From the NCBI RefSeq assembly GCF_002858765.1, contig NZ_PJRP01000002.1:124001-188000 (forward strand): a stretch of 64,000 nt of DNA, written 5' to 3'. Position numbers and translations under genes: made by a program. Source of the stretch: Cupriavidus pauculus (GTDB lineage: Bacteria; Pseudomonadota; Gammaproteobacteria; Burkholderiales; Burkholderiaceae). Shown here one piece after another: positions 20,978-31,016 of this stretch. The notes beneath the pieces are model-generated. The model had not been told where the DNA came from. It saw only the letters and a program-made list of their open reading frames with translations, and ran no database searches. Each line of letters starts with the position of its first letter. Within the stretch, counting starts at the first letter, position 1.

Positions 20978-21778
20978 ATGGCGGGCACCCAAGACCCCAA
21001 CGACTCTCACGATCCCAGCGGCGAGTCCCAGCAAGAGACTTTCATTTCCCACCTGATCGAGCTGCGCGAGCGGCTGGTAAAGGCGGTGGCCGGGGTCATC
21101 ATCGTCTTTCTCGGCCTGGTCTACTGGGCGGCGGAAATCTTCAACCTGTTTTCCGCGCCGCTGACGCAGTCGCTGCCCAAGAACGGCCGCATGATCGTGA
21201 CCGATGTCACCGGGTCGTTCTTCGTGCCGATGAAGGTCACGATGCTGGTGTCGTTCCTGATCGCGCTGCCGTGGGTGCTCTACCAGATCTGGCGCTTCGT
21301 TGCACCGGGCCTGTACCAGCATGAGAAGAAACTGATCCTGCCGCTGGTAAGCAGCACCTACGTGCTGTTCCTGTGCGGCGTGGCATTCGCGTACTTCCTG
21401 GTGTTCCCGACCGTGTTCCACTTCATGGCGCACTACAACGCGCCGCTCGGCGCCGAGATGTCGACCGACATCGACAAGTACCTGAGCTTTGCCATCACCA
21501 CGTTCCTAGCATTCGGCATCACGTTCGAGGTGCCGGTGGTGGTGATCGTGCTGGTCAAGTTCGGTGTGGTGGAACTGGAAAAACTCAAGCAGATCCGCCC
21601 GTACGTGATTGTTGGCGCCTTCATCATCGCCGCCGTGGTCACGCCGCCTGATGTGATGTCACAACTGTTGCTGGCCGTGCCCCTAGTCATGCTGTACGAA
21701 CTGGGCCTGCTGATGGCACGTTTTGTGACAAAACAGCCACTTGGCACCCCCGCCGAAGGCGAAACCCAGGCAGATTAA
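20978..21778 (+). CDS. tatC: Tat translocase subunit TatC
   Basis: 266 residues, six transmembrane helices. The conserved N-terminus FISHLIELRERLVKAV, the periplasmic FFVPMKVTM and the LPWVLYQIWRFVAPGLYQHEK loop are all present. It recognises the twin-arginine signal. Last gene of the tatABC set; the 250-nt gap after it leads to the porin promoter region. Confidence 0.96.
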   Translation: MAGTQDPNDSHDPSGESQQETFISHLIELRERLVKAVAGVIIVFLGLVYWAAEIFNLFSAPLTQSLPKNGRMIVTDVTGSFFVPMKVTMLVSFLIALPWVLYQIWRFVAPGLYQHEKKLILPLVSSTYVLFLCGVAFAYFLVFPTVFHFMAHYNAPLGAEMSTDIDKYLSFAITTFLAFGITFEVPVVVIVLVKFGVVELEKLKQIRPYVIVGAFIIAAVVTPPDVMSQLLLAVPLVMLYELGLLMARFVTKQPLGTPAEGETQAD

Positions 21779-21942
21779 GTTCCGGCGCAGTTGTTAACGG
21801 GCTGTATTCCGACGGTCTGAATGCTGCGCCGCGCACCAAATTGGTGAATTTTCTGTGGTTTGCTGTTGCTTCGTCACAACAAGAAGCGTCGGTAAACCGT
21901 GTTTACGGCGAAAAAGACTTCTGACGCGCTGGGGGGGTGACA

Positions 21943-21948
21943 CATAAT
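21943..21948 (+). promoter_or_regulatory. candidate -10 element of the porin gene
   Basis: CATAAT, 85 nt before the porin ATG, with a TTCTGAC-like -35 about 17 nt upstream across a G-rich spacer. The long leader that follows fits a regulated, abundant porin mRNA. Confidence 0.35.
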
Positions 21949-22032
21949 ACGACGCAGACGTGAAGGTTAATGCGTCGCCCAAGCACTTGGGCAACCAAGA
22001 TTTCCCAATCAGTTGACAAGGAAAGTGTCGAT

Positions 22033-23196
22033 ATGAAGATGAAACTGTTTGCAGCTGCCGTTGCCGCTCTGGCCGCCGGCGGTGCCTATGCCCAGTCGAG
22101 CGTGACCCTGTACGGTGTGGTCGACGCTGGTATTGAATACCAGAACCACCAGCCGAACGTTGGCACCCAGACCGGCAGCCACGACGTCGTGCGCCTGAAC
22201 TCGGGTAACATGTCCGGCAGCCGTTGGGGCCTGCGTGGCGTGGAAGATCTGGGCGGCGGCCTGAAGGGCGTGTTCGTGCTGGAAAGCGGTTTCAGCGTTG
22301 ACACCGGTACGTCGGGCCAAGGCAACCGTCTGTTCGGTCGCCAAGCCTTCGTCGGTCTGCAGAGCCAGTTTGGCACGCTGACCCTGGGCCGTCACCAAAC
22401 GCCGTTCTATGACTTCGGTCTGGCCTTCGACCCGATGGCCATTTCGTCGAACTACTCGATCACCTCGCAAGGTACCGAGTTCCAGTCGCGTGCTGACAAC
22501 TCGATCAAGTACACCGGCACGTTCGGTGGCCTGACCGGCTCGCTGCTGTACAGCCAAGGCACGAACACCGGCGGCGCCGCTTCGGTGACCAACGGCGTGA
22601 CGTACCAAGGCAACCAAGGCGAATTCCCGGGCTCGTACAAGACCGGCCGCGAATACAGTGCCAGCCTGATTTACAACGGTGGCCCGTTCTCGCTGGGTGC
22701 CGTGTTTGACGAAACGAACTTGGGCTTCAACCCGTACACGACCAACCTGGGCGCTGCCAAGATCCAACGCGCTTCGGTCGCTGGTACGTACGCTTTCGGT
22801 CCGGCCAAGGTGTTCGCTGGTTACCGCTATGCTCACGCCCTGCAAGGCGCAGCACTGCCGGGCGGCGCCAACACGCTGAACGCGACCGTTGCCAATGTCT
22901 CGAACCTGTACTGGCTGGGCATGGGTTACCAACTGACCCCGGCTCTGTCGCTGACGGGCGCCGCTTACTACCAAGACTTCCGCAACACCAAGGCTGATCC
23001 GTGGTCGTTCGTGGTGTCGACGGACTACGCCTTCTCGAAGCGCACCGACGCATACTTCAACGTCGCCTACGCCAAGAACAAGGACGGCTCGACGCTGGGT
23101 CTGTCGGGTACCGGCGCAGCTGGTTCGGGCTTCGGCGCGACCAACGGCTCGTCGAATCAATTCGGCGCTGTGGTGGGTGTTCGCCACAAGTTTTAA
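22033..23196 (+). CDS. Gram-negative general porin (OmpC/Omp32 type)
   Basis: 387 residues. Signal peptide MKMKLFAAAVAALAAGGAYA is followed by the porin opening QSSVTLYGVVDAGIEY, the typical GSRWGLRGVEDLGGGLKGVF and FGRQAFVGLQSQFGTLTLGR, and the terminal VGVRHKF with the C-terminal Phe needed for outer-membrane assembly. It should be a 16-stranded trimeric diffusion channel. ATG 22033 begins the signal peptide; GAAAG is upstream. Codon use differs from its neighbours (many CAA, GCT and GGT codons), as expected for a very highly expressed gene. Confidence 0.94.
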   Translation: MKMKLFAAAVAALAAGGAYAQSSVTLYGVVDAGIEYQNHQPNVGTQTGSHDVVRLNSGNMSGSRWGLRGVEDLGGGLKGVFVLESGFSVDTGTSGQGNRLFGRQAFVGLQSQFGTLTLGRHQTPFYDFGLAFDPMAISSNYSITSQGTEFQSRADNSIKYTGTFGGLTGSLLYSQGTNTGGAASVTNGVTYQGNQGEFPGSYKTGREYSASLIYNGGPFSLGAVFDETNLGFNPYTTNLGAAKIQRASVAGTYAFGPAKVFAGYRYAHALQGAALPGGANTLNATVANVSNLYWLGMGYQLTPALSLTGAAYYQDFRNTKADPWSFVVSTDYAFSKRTDAYFNVAYAKNKDGSTLGLSGTGAAGSGFGATNGSSNQFGAVVGVRHKF

Positions 23197-23235
23197 TTTG
23201 ACGCGGGTGTAAGCCCGCTTCAAATTCGGCTTGAT

Positions 23236-23276
23236 CAAAACGCCGGCATTCGCAAGGATGCCGGCGTTTTGTTTTT
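23236..23276 (+). terminator. Rho-independent terminator of the porin gene
   Basis: Arms caaaacgccggcat and atgccggcgttttg around an 8-nt loop, followed by a T-rich run, 39 nt after the porin stop. Confidence 0.9.
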
Positions 23277-23620
23277 GGCGAATGCATAGGCCCCGCAGGC
23301 CACGGTTGTCGACTGCTGTATTGGTGTGTTGGCTAACGAGATGAGCCGCGGGGTGAGCCCATATCGAGAGGCGGGGTCGACTGCATCGACATTAGGCCCT
23401 CGGCGCAGCTCCGGCTGATATTTCCCGATGGCACAAGGGGGATGGCATGCGCTCAATTGGATCTCGTGTAGCGCGCATTTCCGGCCCTATGCCCTTGGCG
23501 TTCACTACAAGGTGCGCAGCTAGCGCGAGGAGCGATCGATCACGCGTCAGTTCAGGCGTACGCTATCGGTTCGCGGCCCACAACGAAGGCCGTATCGACC
23601 TTCGCCGATTCTCTGCGGGA
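23277..23620. other. intergenic stretch without recognisable gene
   Basis: About 340 bp between the porin terminator and the terminator of the convergent DegS-like gene. I translated both strands in all frames and saw no family motif, convincing SD-start pair or RNA gene. The open frames here lack the codon bias of neighbouring genes. Confidence 0.5.
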
Positions 23621-23624
23621 ATAC

Positions 23625-23650
23625 AAAAAAGCCCCGGCAGGGGCTTTTTG
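23625..23650 (-). terminator. terminator of the DegS-like protease gene
   Basis: Short perfect hairpin (aaaaagcccc / ggggcttttt, loop of 4 nt) flanked by A and T runs, so it can act in both directions. On the minus strand it lies about 75 nt after the protease stop. Confidence 0.85.
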
Positions 23651-23724
23651 CATGGAAGCTGTAACGCTATGGATCCGCGATCCTCAACCAGCCGTTGGGC
23701 GGCTGCGCAACTGCCTGCCAGCGA

Positions 23725-24918
<1,194 letters not shown>

Positions 24919-24938
24919 ATCGGAGTTTTGACCAGAAA

Positions 24939-25685
24939 ATGAAAACTAAAGAGCTGGAATTGTACTTGAACGACCTGCTGGAAGTTTCCCGCTTCAAGGA
25001 CTATTGCCCGAATGGGCTTCAAGTGCAAGGTCGTGCCGAAGTCACCCACATCGTCACCGGCGTGACGGCCAGCCTGGCGTTGATCGACGCCGCCATCGAG
25101 GCCGGCGCGGATACGATCCTGGTGCATCACGGCTACTTCTGGAAGAACGAAGATGCACGGGTCATCGGTCAAAAACACGCAAGATTGAAGAAACTGCTTG
25201 CAGCTGACATCAACCTGTTGGCCTTTCACCTGCCCCTGGACAATCACGCCGAACTGGGCAACAACGCGCAACTGGGCCTGCAGCTGGGCATCGCGCCCAA
25301 CGGCCGTTTCAGTGATGACCAGCTGGGCTGGACCGGCACGTTGCCGCAGCCTATGCCACTGCGTGCGTTCGCCGCGCACGTGGGCGGCGTGCTCGATCGC
25401 GAGCCGCTCGCCATTGGCGATCCGAAGCAGATGGTGCGTAGCGTGGGCTGGTGCACGGGCGGCGCGCAAGGGTATTTTGCGGCGGCCGTGGCGGCGGGCG
25501 TGGATGTATACATCAGCGGGGAGGTGTCCGAGCCAACCACGCATCTGGCGCGTGAGAGCGGCGTGTCCTACATCGCGGCCGGCCACCACGCCACGGAGCG
25601 CTATGGCATCCGGGCCGTGGGCGAACATCTGGCGCAACGCTTCGATCTGCGCCACACCTTCATCGATATTCCGAACCCGGTCTGA
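24939..25685 (+). CDS. Nif3/DUF34 family dinuclear metal-binding protein
   Basis: 248 residues with the Nif3 pattern: a short N-terminal helix [27 protein letters not shown], the metal-binding [12 protein letters not shown], then [13 protein letters not shown], and the C-terminal [21 protein letters not shown]. Relatives are annotated as GTP cyclohydrolase I type 2 or as metal-related YbgI proteins; the physiological role is not settled. A GGAG lies 13 nt before the ATG. Divergent from the DegS-like gene with a 20-nt intergenic distance. Confidence 0.9.
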   Translation: MKTKELELYLNDLLEVSRFKDYCPNGLQVQGRAEVTHIVTGVTASLALIDAAIEAGADTILVHHGYFWKNEDARVIGQKHARLKKLLAADINLLAFHLPLDNHAELGNNAQLGLQLGIAPNGRFSDDQLGWTGTLPQPMPLRAFAAHVGGVLDREPLAIGDPKQMVRSVGWCTGGAQGYFAAAVAAGVDVYISGEVSEPTTHLARESGVSYIAAGHHATERYGIRAVGEHLAQRFDLRHTFIDIPNPV

Positions 25686-25727
25686 GTCGCCGGGCCCGGA
25701 AATTTCAGCACGCCAGGTCAGGCGGGA

Positions 25728-26162
25728 TCAGGGGCGCGGGGCCTTCAGGCTGTCGCGAATTTCGCGCAGCAGCTTGATGTCCTCGGGCGTTTCGGCCGGC
25801 TTCGGCGTTTCTTCTTCCTTCTCGCGCATCTTGTTGAACCCGCGGACCATCATGAAGATGATGAACGCCAGGATCACAAAGTTGACCGAGATAGTCAGGA
25901 AATTGCCGTAGGCGAACACCGGCACGCCGGCCTTCTTCAAGGCATCGAGGGTGTGCGGCACACCCGGCGGCGGCTCGGCCAGCATGACGAACATGTTGGA
26001 AAAATCGAGCTTGCCCACGACGCGGCCCACCAGCGGCATGATCAGGTCGTTGACGACAGAATCGACGATCTTCCCGAACGCAGCGCCGATGATCACACCC
26101 ACAGCCAGGTCGATCACGTTGCCGCGCATCGCAAAAGTTCGGAACTCGCTCATCATTCCCAT
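25728..26162 (-). CDS. mscL: large-conductance mechanosensitive channel
   Basis: 144 residues; homopentameric channel that opens under membrane tension to release solutes on hypo-osmotic shock. [34 protein letters not shown] is the first helix region (key part [13 protein letters not shown]). A second helix [18 protein letters not shown] and a charged C-terminal bundle helix follow. I chose the first ATG of the MGMMSEF cluster because GGAG is 8 nt upstream. Convergent with nif3 and divergent from petA. Confidence 0.94.
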   Translation of the reverse strand: MGMMSEFRTFAMRGNVIDLAVGVIIGAAFGKIVDSVVNDLIMPLVGRVVGKLDFSNMFVMLAEPPPGVPHTLDALKKAGVPVFAYGNFLTISVNFVILAFIIFMMVRGFNKMREKEEETPKPAETPEDIKLLREIRDSLKAPRP

Positions 26163-26353
26163 CGGTTTTTCTCCAATTTGTTGTTCCAGATTAACGTTTG
26201 TATTTGACAAAGCCTGCATCATCGCAACCTCGAGTGCAAGTCTGGATGCCGCGTTAGAACGCTTTCCGCAGCGATCCCACATCCGTTCCCATGACCGATT
26301 ATCGGCGCCACGGCTATCAGTAGTTCGCCTATCGTCGCCAGATGTGCCTCAGG

Positions 26354-26359
26354 TATAAT
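26354..26359 (+). promoter_or_regulatory. candidate -10 element of the petABC operon
   Basis: A perfect TATAAT 47 nt before the petA ATG, followed by a T-rich stretch. The rest of the 244-nt mscL-petA gap shows no other element I can support. Confidence 0.5.
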
Positions 26360-26406
26360 TTTTTGTTGACGCAGGATTCAATTGATGACATCCCCTGGGG
26401 TTTGGA

Positions 26407-27024
26407 ATGAGTGACCAGCAAGACGTGAAGAACGTAGACAAAGGTCGCCGCAATTGGTTGATCGCGACATCAGTCGCGGGCGGCGTAGGAGGCGTTGCAG
26501 TAGCAGTACCGTTTGTCAGCACCTTTGCACCTTCGGAAAAGGCCAAGGCCGCCGGGGCGCCTGTCGAAGCTGACGTGAGCGGGTTGAAACCCGGCGAGAT
26601 GATGACGGTGGAATGGCGTGGCAAACCGGTCTGGATTCTGCGCCGTACCCCCGAAATGCTTGCCTCGCTCAAGAAGACCGACGCAGAGGTTGCGGATCCC
26701 GGTTCCGACGTCCCCTTCACCATGAAGACGCCGGACTATTGCAAGAACGAGACCCGCTCGCGCGCCGAACACAAGGACCTGCTGGTCGTGGTCGGCATCT
26801 GCTCCCATCTTGGCTGCTCTCCTTCCGGCCCGTTTGCCTCGGGCGCCAATCCGCAGCTTGGCGCAGACCCGGGCTTCCTGTGCCCGTGCCACGGCTCCAC
26901 CTTCGATCTCGCAGGCCGCGTCTTCAAGAACAAGCCTGCCCCGCAGAATCTTGACGTACCCCCGTACCAGTTCCTGACCGACACCAAGATCGTGATCGGC
27001 AAGGACGAGAAAGGAGAAGCGTGA
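26407..27024 (+). CDS. petA: ubiquinol-cytochrome c reductase Rieske iron-sulfur subunit
   Basis: 205 residues; carries the [2Fe-2S] centre of the cytochrome bc1 complex. A twin-arginine-type N-terminus (GRRNWLIAT) precedes the single membrane anchor (about 20-40), so it is a likely Tat client. Cluster ligands are Cys 132 and His 134 in CSHLGC and Cys 159 and His 162 in CPCHGS, with the disulfide Cys 137 and 161. It ends just before petB in the petABC operon. Confidence 0.96.
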   Translation: MSDQQDVKNVDKGRRNWLIATSVAGGVGGVAVAVPFVSTFAPSEKAKAAGAPVEADVSGLKPGEMMTVEWRGKPVWILRRTPEMLASLKKTDAEVADPGSDVPFTMKTPDYCKNETRSRAEHKDLLVVVGICSHLGCSPSGPFASGANPQLGADPGFLCPCHGSTFDLAGRVFKNKPAPQNLDVPPYQFLTDTKIVIGKDEKGEA

Positions 27025-27026
27025 TC

Positions 27027-28430
27027 ATGGCGGCCGAAAAAGAAGTCAAGACTACGGGGCTGCTGGGCTGGATCGATGCCCGTTTCCCCGCCACGCAGCT
27101 GTGGGAAGACCACCTCTCCAAGTACTACGCACCGAAGAATTTCAACTTCTGGTACTTCTTCGGATCGCTGGCCCTGCTGGTGCTGGTCATCCAGATCGTC
27201 ACCGGCATCTTCCTGGTGATGAACTACAAGCCGGATGGCACCCTCAACCCCGCCGGCATTCCCGTGGCGTTTGCCAGTGTGGAATTCATCATGCGCGAGG
27301 TTCCGTGGGGCTGGCTGGTGCGCTACATGCATTCCACCGGCGCCTCGGCGTTCTTCGTCGTGGTGTACCTGCACATGTTCCGCGGGCTGCTGTACGGCTC
27401 GTATCGCAAGCCCCGCGAGCTGGTCTGGATCTTCGGCTGCCTGATTTTCCTGTGCCTGATGGCCGAAGCGTTCATGGGCTACCTGCTGCCTTGGGGCCAG
27501 ATGTCGTACTGGGGCGCGCAGGTGATCGTGAACCTGTTCTCGGCGATCCCGGTGATCGGCCAGGACCTGTCGCTGTTCATCCGCGGGGACTATGTGGTGA
27601 GCGATGCCACGCTGAACCGCTTCTTCTCGTTCCACGTCATCGCGGTGCCGCTGGTGCTGCTGGGCCTGGTGGTGGCGCACATCATTGCGCTGCACGAAGT
27701 GGGTTCGAACAACCCGGATGGTGTGGAAATCAAGGCCAAGAAGGATGCAAACGGCGTACCGCTGGACGGCATTCCGTTCCACCCGTACTACTCCGTGCAC
27801 GACCTGCTGGGCGTGACCGGCTTCCTGATCTGCTTCTCCGCCGTGATCTTCTTCTTCCCGGAAGTGGGCGGCTATTTCCTGGAAGCCAACAACTTCTTCC
27901 CGGCTGATCCGCTGAAGACGCCGCCGCACATCGCACCGGTGTGGTACTTCACGCCGTTCTACTCGATGCTGCGCGCCACGACATCGAACTTCCTGCCGAT
28001 CCTGTGGCTGTTCTTCGCGGTCGTGCTGGGCATGGTGTTCCTGCGCAGCAAGGATGCACGCGTCAAGATCGGCTCGGTGGCTATCCTGGTCATCCTGGCT
28101 GCCGGCTTCAAGTTCATCGACGCCAAGTTCTGGGGTGTGCTGGTGATGGGCGGCTCGGTCATCGTGCTGTTCTTCATGCCTTGGCTCGATTGCTCGCCGG
28201 TCAAGTCCATTCGCTATCGTCCCGCTTTCCACAAGTCGATCCTGATCGTCTTCGTGGTGGTGTTCCTGGTCCTCGGCTACCTCGGCGTGCAACCGCCGTC
28301 GCCTGTGGGTGAGAAGGTGTCGCAGCTCGGTACGCTGCTGTACTTCGCCTTCTTCCTGACCATGCCGCTGTGGAGCCGTGCCGGCACGTTCAAGCCGGTG
28401 CCGGAGCGCGTCACGTTCCATCCGCACTAA
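27027..28430 (+). CDS. petB: cytochrome b subunit of the bc1 complex
   Basis: 467 residues, the fused bacterial/mitochondrial-type cytochrome b with extra C-terminal helices compared with about 380 in mitochondria. Heme-ligand helices are visible as WLVRYMHSTGASAFFVVVYLH and FFSFHVIAVPLVLLGLVVAHI (shown here in part). The Qo-site PEWY-equivalent lies in the HIAPVWYFTPFYSMLR region, where the usual Glu is replaced by Val before Trp-Tyr (P-V-W-Y). I chose ATG 27027, 10 nt after AAGGAG; GTG 27021 overlaps the petA stop. Confidence 0.95.
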   Translation: MAAEKEVKTTGLLGWIDARFPATQLWEDHLSKYYAPKNFNFWYFFGSLALLVLVIQIVTGIFLVMNYKPDGTLNPAGIPVAFASVEFIMREVPWGWLVRYMHSTGASAFFVVVYLHMFRGLLYGSYRKPRELVWIFGCLIFLCLMAEAFMGYLLPWGQMSYWGAQVIVNLFSAIPVIGQDLSLFIRGDYVVSDATLNRFFSFHVIAVPLVLLGLVVAHIIALHEVGSNNPDGVEIKAKKDANGVPLDGIPFHPYYSVHDLLGVTGFLICFSAVIFFFPEVGGYFLEANNFFPADPLKTPPHIAPVWYFTPFYSMLRATTSNFLPILWLFFAVVLGMVFLRSKDARVKIGSVAILVILAAGFKFIDAKFWGVLVMGGSVIVLFFMPWLDCSPVKSIRYRPAFHKSILIVFVVVFLVLGYLGVQPPSPVGEKVSQLGTLLYFAFFLTMPLWSRAGTFKPVPERVTFHPH

Positions 28431-28467
28431 GACGCTGCGCGACCCTACAAGAGGACAAGGACACAAG

Positions 28468-29211
28468 ATGAAAAAGTTGCTTTCGATCTTCGCACTGGTC
28501 GGCGCGTGCCTTGCCGCGCTGCCCGCGATGGCCTCAGAAGGCGGTTATCCGCTGGAACCGGCTCCGCTGGATACCAGCGACGTCTCGTCGCTGCAGCGTG
28601 GCGCCAAGCTGTTCGTCAACTATTGCCTGAACTGCCACGGCGCGTCGATGATGCGCTACAACCGGCTCAAGGACCTGGACCTGACGGACGATCAAATCCG
28701 CCAGAACCTGTTGTTCTCGGCCGACAAGGTGGGCGAATTGATGACGATCGCCATGCCGCCGAAGGACGCCAAGGCCTTCTTCGGTGCCATGCCGCCGGAC
28801 CTGTCGGTCATCGCCCGCGCCCGCGGCAATGATTGGCTCTACACCTACCTGCGCACGTTCTACCGCGACGACGCCCGCGCCACGGGCTGGAACAACCTGG
28901 TCTTCCCAAGCGTGGGCATGCCGCACGTGCTGTGGGAACTGCAGGGTCAGCGCGCACCGAAGTACGCCGAGGTGGAAGAGCATGGCGAAAAGGTACACAA
29001 GCTGGCCGGCTGGGAGCAGATCACTCCTGGCAAGATGAGCACGCAGGAGTACGACCAAGCGGTGGCTGACCTGGTCAACTACCTCAACTGGATGGCCGAA
29101 CCGGCCCAAAGCCACCGCAAGCGCCTGGGTGTCTGGGTGCTGCTGTTCCTGGGCGTACTCACCGTGTTCGCCTGGCGCTTGAATGCCGCGTACTGGAAGG
29201 ACGTGAAGTAA
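28468..29211 (+). CDS. petC: cytochrome c1 subunit of the bc1 complex
   Basis: 247 residues. Signal peptide ends near MASEGG (about 22). The heme c motif CLNCH has Cys 53 and 56 and His 57. The axial Met is near residue 151 in VGMPHVLWELQGQ. A C-terminal transmembrane helix (LGVWVLLFLGVLTVFAWRL) anchors it in the inner membrane. It receives electrons from the Rieske centre and passes them to soluble cytochrome c. ATG 28468 begins the signal peptide; AGGACAAGG is upstream. Confidence 0.96.
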   Translation: MKKLLSIFALVGACLAALPAMASEGGYPLEPAPLDTSDVSSLQRGAKLFVNYCLNCHGASMMRYNRLKDLDLTDDQIRQNLLFSADKVGELMTIAMPPKDAKAFFGAMPPDLSVIARARGNDWLYTYLRTFYRDDARATGWNNLVFPSVGMPHVLWELQGQRAPKYAEVEEHGEKVHKLAGWEQITPGKMSTQEYDQAVADLVNYLNWMAEPAQSHRKRLGVWVLLFLGVLTVFAWRLNAAYWKDVK

Positions 29212-29276
29212 GGCCGCAGCCACGCGAGGACGGGCAGTTGTAACGGAATATGTAACAACGCAGGACTCGCCACCCG

Positions 29277-29333
29277 AAGGGCCGGCGCGGAAGTTGCAGC
29301 AGTGCAGCACCGCGCCGGCCCTTTCGTTTTGCG
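29277..29333 (+). terminator. terminator of the petABC operon
   Basis: Long GC-rich hairpin with 14-nt arms (aagggccggcgcgg / ccgcgccggccctt) around a 19-nt loop, followed by a T-rich tract, 65 nt after petC. Confidence 0.85.
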
Positions 29334-29507
29334 CTATTCGGGTCAGAAGCGTCCTACAAATCACGTATTGGCCCGACACGCTATTTGTAACTAATTTGCT
29401 TTTCGAGGGGCCGTTCTGACAGAATGTTTGCCCTGTCCAGACCTAGCTCCGCCAAGTTCGTCAAATTTCCATAGATTTGGCGCACTTCACACCCAAGGAA
29501 TTCAACC

Positions 29508-30119
29508 ATGATGGTGTTGTATTCGGGTACCACTTGCCCGTTTTCCCAACGTTGCCGCCTTGTCCTGTTTGAAAAGGGCATGGATTTCGAGATCCGCGAC
29601 GTTGACCTGTTCAACAAGCCGGAAGACATTTCGGTGATGAACCCGTACGGCCAGGTGCCGATCCTCGTCGAACGCGACCTGATCCTGTACGAATCGAACA
29701 TCATCAACGAGTACATCGACGAGCGCTTCCCGCACCCGCAACTGATGCCGGCAGACCCGGTGCAGCGCGCCCGCGCCCGCCTGTTCCTGTTCAACTTTGA
29801 AAAGGAACTGTTCACCCACGTTTACGTGCTGGAGAACGAGAAGGGCAAGGCCGCCGAGAAGAACCACGAGCGTGCTCGCGCCGCCATTCGCGATCGCCTG
29901 ACCCAACTCGCGCCGATCTTCGTCAAGAACAAGTACATGCTGGGCGAAGAATTCTCGATGCTCGACGTGGCCATCGCCCCGCTGCTGTGGCGCCTGGACC
30001 ATTACGGCATCGAACTGTCGAAGAACGCCGCACCGCTACTGAAGTACGCGGAACGCATCTTTAGCCGCCCTGCCTACATCGAAGCACTGACCCCGTCTGA
30101 GAAGGTCATGCGTCGCTAA
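29508..30119 (+). CDS. sspA: stringent starvation protein A (GST-fold)
   Basis: 203 residues with a glutathione-transferase fold. The N-terminal thioredoxin-like half contains MVLYSGTTCPFSQRCRLVL and the C-terminal helical half YMLGEEFSMLDVAIAPLLWRL. SspA binds RNA polymerase and affects stationary-phase and acid-stress transcription in E. coli. It is transcribed with sspB, which starts 29 nt after its stop. Confidence 0.94.
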   Translation: MMVLYSGTTCPFSQRCRLVLFEKGMDFEIRDVDLFNKPEDISVMNPYGQVPILVERDLILYESNIINEYIDERFPHPQLMPADPVQRARARLFLFNFEKELFTHVYVLENEKGKAAEKNHERARAAIRDRLTQLAPIFVKNKYMLGEEFSMLDVAIAPLLWRLDHYGIELSKNAAPLLKYAERIFSRPAYIEALTPSEKVMRR

Positions 30120-30148
30120 GACGGACCCGACGCCACCGCACAAGCGTA

Positions 30149-30649
30149 ATGCCAGAAACTTCCACCAAGCCCTACCTGATCCGCGCCATTTACGAATGGT
30201 GTACCGATAACGGCTTCACGCCGTATGTCGCAGTTTTTGTCGACGGCAACACCAACGTGCCGCGCGAGTTCGTGAAAAATAACGAAATCGTGCTGAACGT
30301 GAGCTTCGACGCGACCAGCGGTCTGGACATGGGCAACGAGTGGATTGCCTTCAGCGCACGCTTCGGTGGCGTCTCGCGCAAGATCGACGTGCCCGTGGAA
30401 AACGTGCTGGCGATCTATGCGCGTGAAAATGGCCAGGGCATGGCATTCCCGGTGGAGCGCAGCGTTCCCGAAACCCAGGTCGCCACGGAACGCGAAAACA
30501 ACCCTCCCCCGAAACTGGCCCCGGTAGACGCCGATACGCCAGCACCGGTCACGGCGGAAGAGGGCGCAGACGGCTCGGACGATGATCCGAATCCGCCGCC
30601 CGTACCCCGCATCGGTGGCAAGAAGCCGTCTCTGAAGGTGGTTAAATAA
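30149..30649 (+). CDS. sspB: ClpXP protease specificity-enhancing factor SspB
   Basis: 166 residues. The conserved dimeric substrate-binding domain (about 1-115: KPYLIRAIYEWCTDNGFTPY, EIVLNVSFDAT) binds ssrA tags. A flexible Pro/Asp-rich linker leads to the C-terminal ClpX-binding tail KKPSLKVVK. It delivers tagged proteins from stalled ribosomes to ClpXP. Paired with sspA as in E. coli. Confidence 0.95.
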   Translation: MPETSTKPYLIRAIYEWCTDNGFTPYVAVFVDGNTNVPREFVKNNEIVLNVSFDATSGLDMGNEWIAFSARFGGVSRKIDVPVENVLAIYARENGQGMAFPVERSVPETQVATERENNPPPKLAPVDADTPAPVTAEEGADGSDDDPNPPPVPRIGGKKPSLKVVK

Positions 30650-30676
30650 GCCATCGCCAAGACACACCGCATGCAG

Positions 30677-30682
30677 TAGAAT
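30677..30682 (+). promoter_or_regulatory. candidate -10 element of tRNA-Thr
   Basis: TAGAAT 19 nt upstream of the first base of the mature tRNA, with a weak TCGCCA -35 at 17-nt spacing. Confidence 0.45.
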
Positions 30683-30701
30683 CGCGGTCTGCACCAAACA
30701 T

Positions 30702-30777
30702 GCCGGCTTAGCTCATCAGGTAGAGCAGTTGATTTGTAATCATCAGGTGGCGGGTTCGAGTCCTGCAGCCGGCACCA
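30702..30777 (+). tRNA. tRNA-Thr, anticodon TGT
   Basis: 76 nt with encoded CCA. The acceptor stem gccggct/agccggc pairs fully. The D arm is gctc/gagc with GG in the loop. The anticodon loop is tttgtaa (anticodon TGT) and the T arm gcggg/cctgc with loop ttcgagt. The anticodon stem gttga/tcatc has a U-U opposition at pair 28-42. Confidence 0.96.
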
Positions 30778-30787
30778 GTTTCATGTG

Positions 30788-30817
30788 AAAAAGCCACGCT
30801 CTCGCGTGGCTTTTTTT
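30788..30817 (+). terminator. terminator of the tRNA-Thr gene
   Basis: Perfect short hairpin (aagccacgc / gcgtggctt, 4-nt loop) with a seven-T tail, 13 nt after the tRNA. Confidence 0.92.
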
Positions 30818-30903
30818 GTTCGTAGTTCGTTCAACGGCTTAGATCAAACCTATCGTATTGCTCACAGCGCAGATCTTGCGGCCATTTTTAGAGCTAATTT
30901 GGC

Positions 30904-30978
30904 TCATCCAAAGTGGGCCTGGCGATGGCAGTTGGGGCACAGGGCAATTGCATTCTCGACGAAGCCCCTGCGGCGTCC
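30904..30978 (-). pseudogene. fossil C-terminus of an HNH endonuclease
   Basis: On the minus strand, 24 codons between two in-frame stops read RRGFVENAIALCPNCHRQAHFG. This matches the C-terminal zinc/HNH motif of phage-type and mobile HNH nucleases (EN-I-x-LCPNCHR-x-H-x-G). Nothing upstream in this frame extends the domain, so only a fragment survives. It lies between the tRNA-Thr terminator and the end of the PhoX-family gene, a usual landing place for mobile DNA. Identified by motif reading only. Confidence 0.6.
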
Positions 30979-31016
30979 TCACCGACAACAACCCATCAAA
31001 CCAATACCGGCAAACC

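Noticed and set aside
21784..21833. terminator after tatC from cggcgcag...ctgcgccg
   Set aside because: The loop is over 30 nt and there is no T run; too weak to call.
26736..28466. 576-codon minus-strand open frame opposite petA-petB
   Set aside because: His/Gln/Arg-rich translation of the antisense strand of cytochrome b; no motif.
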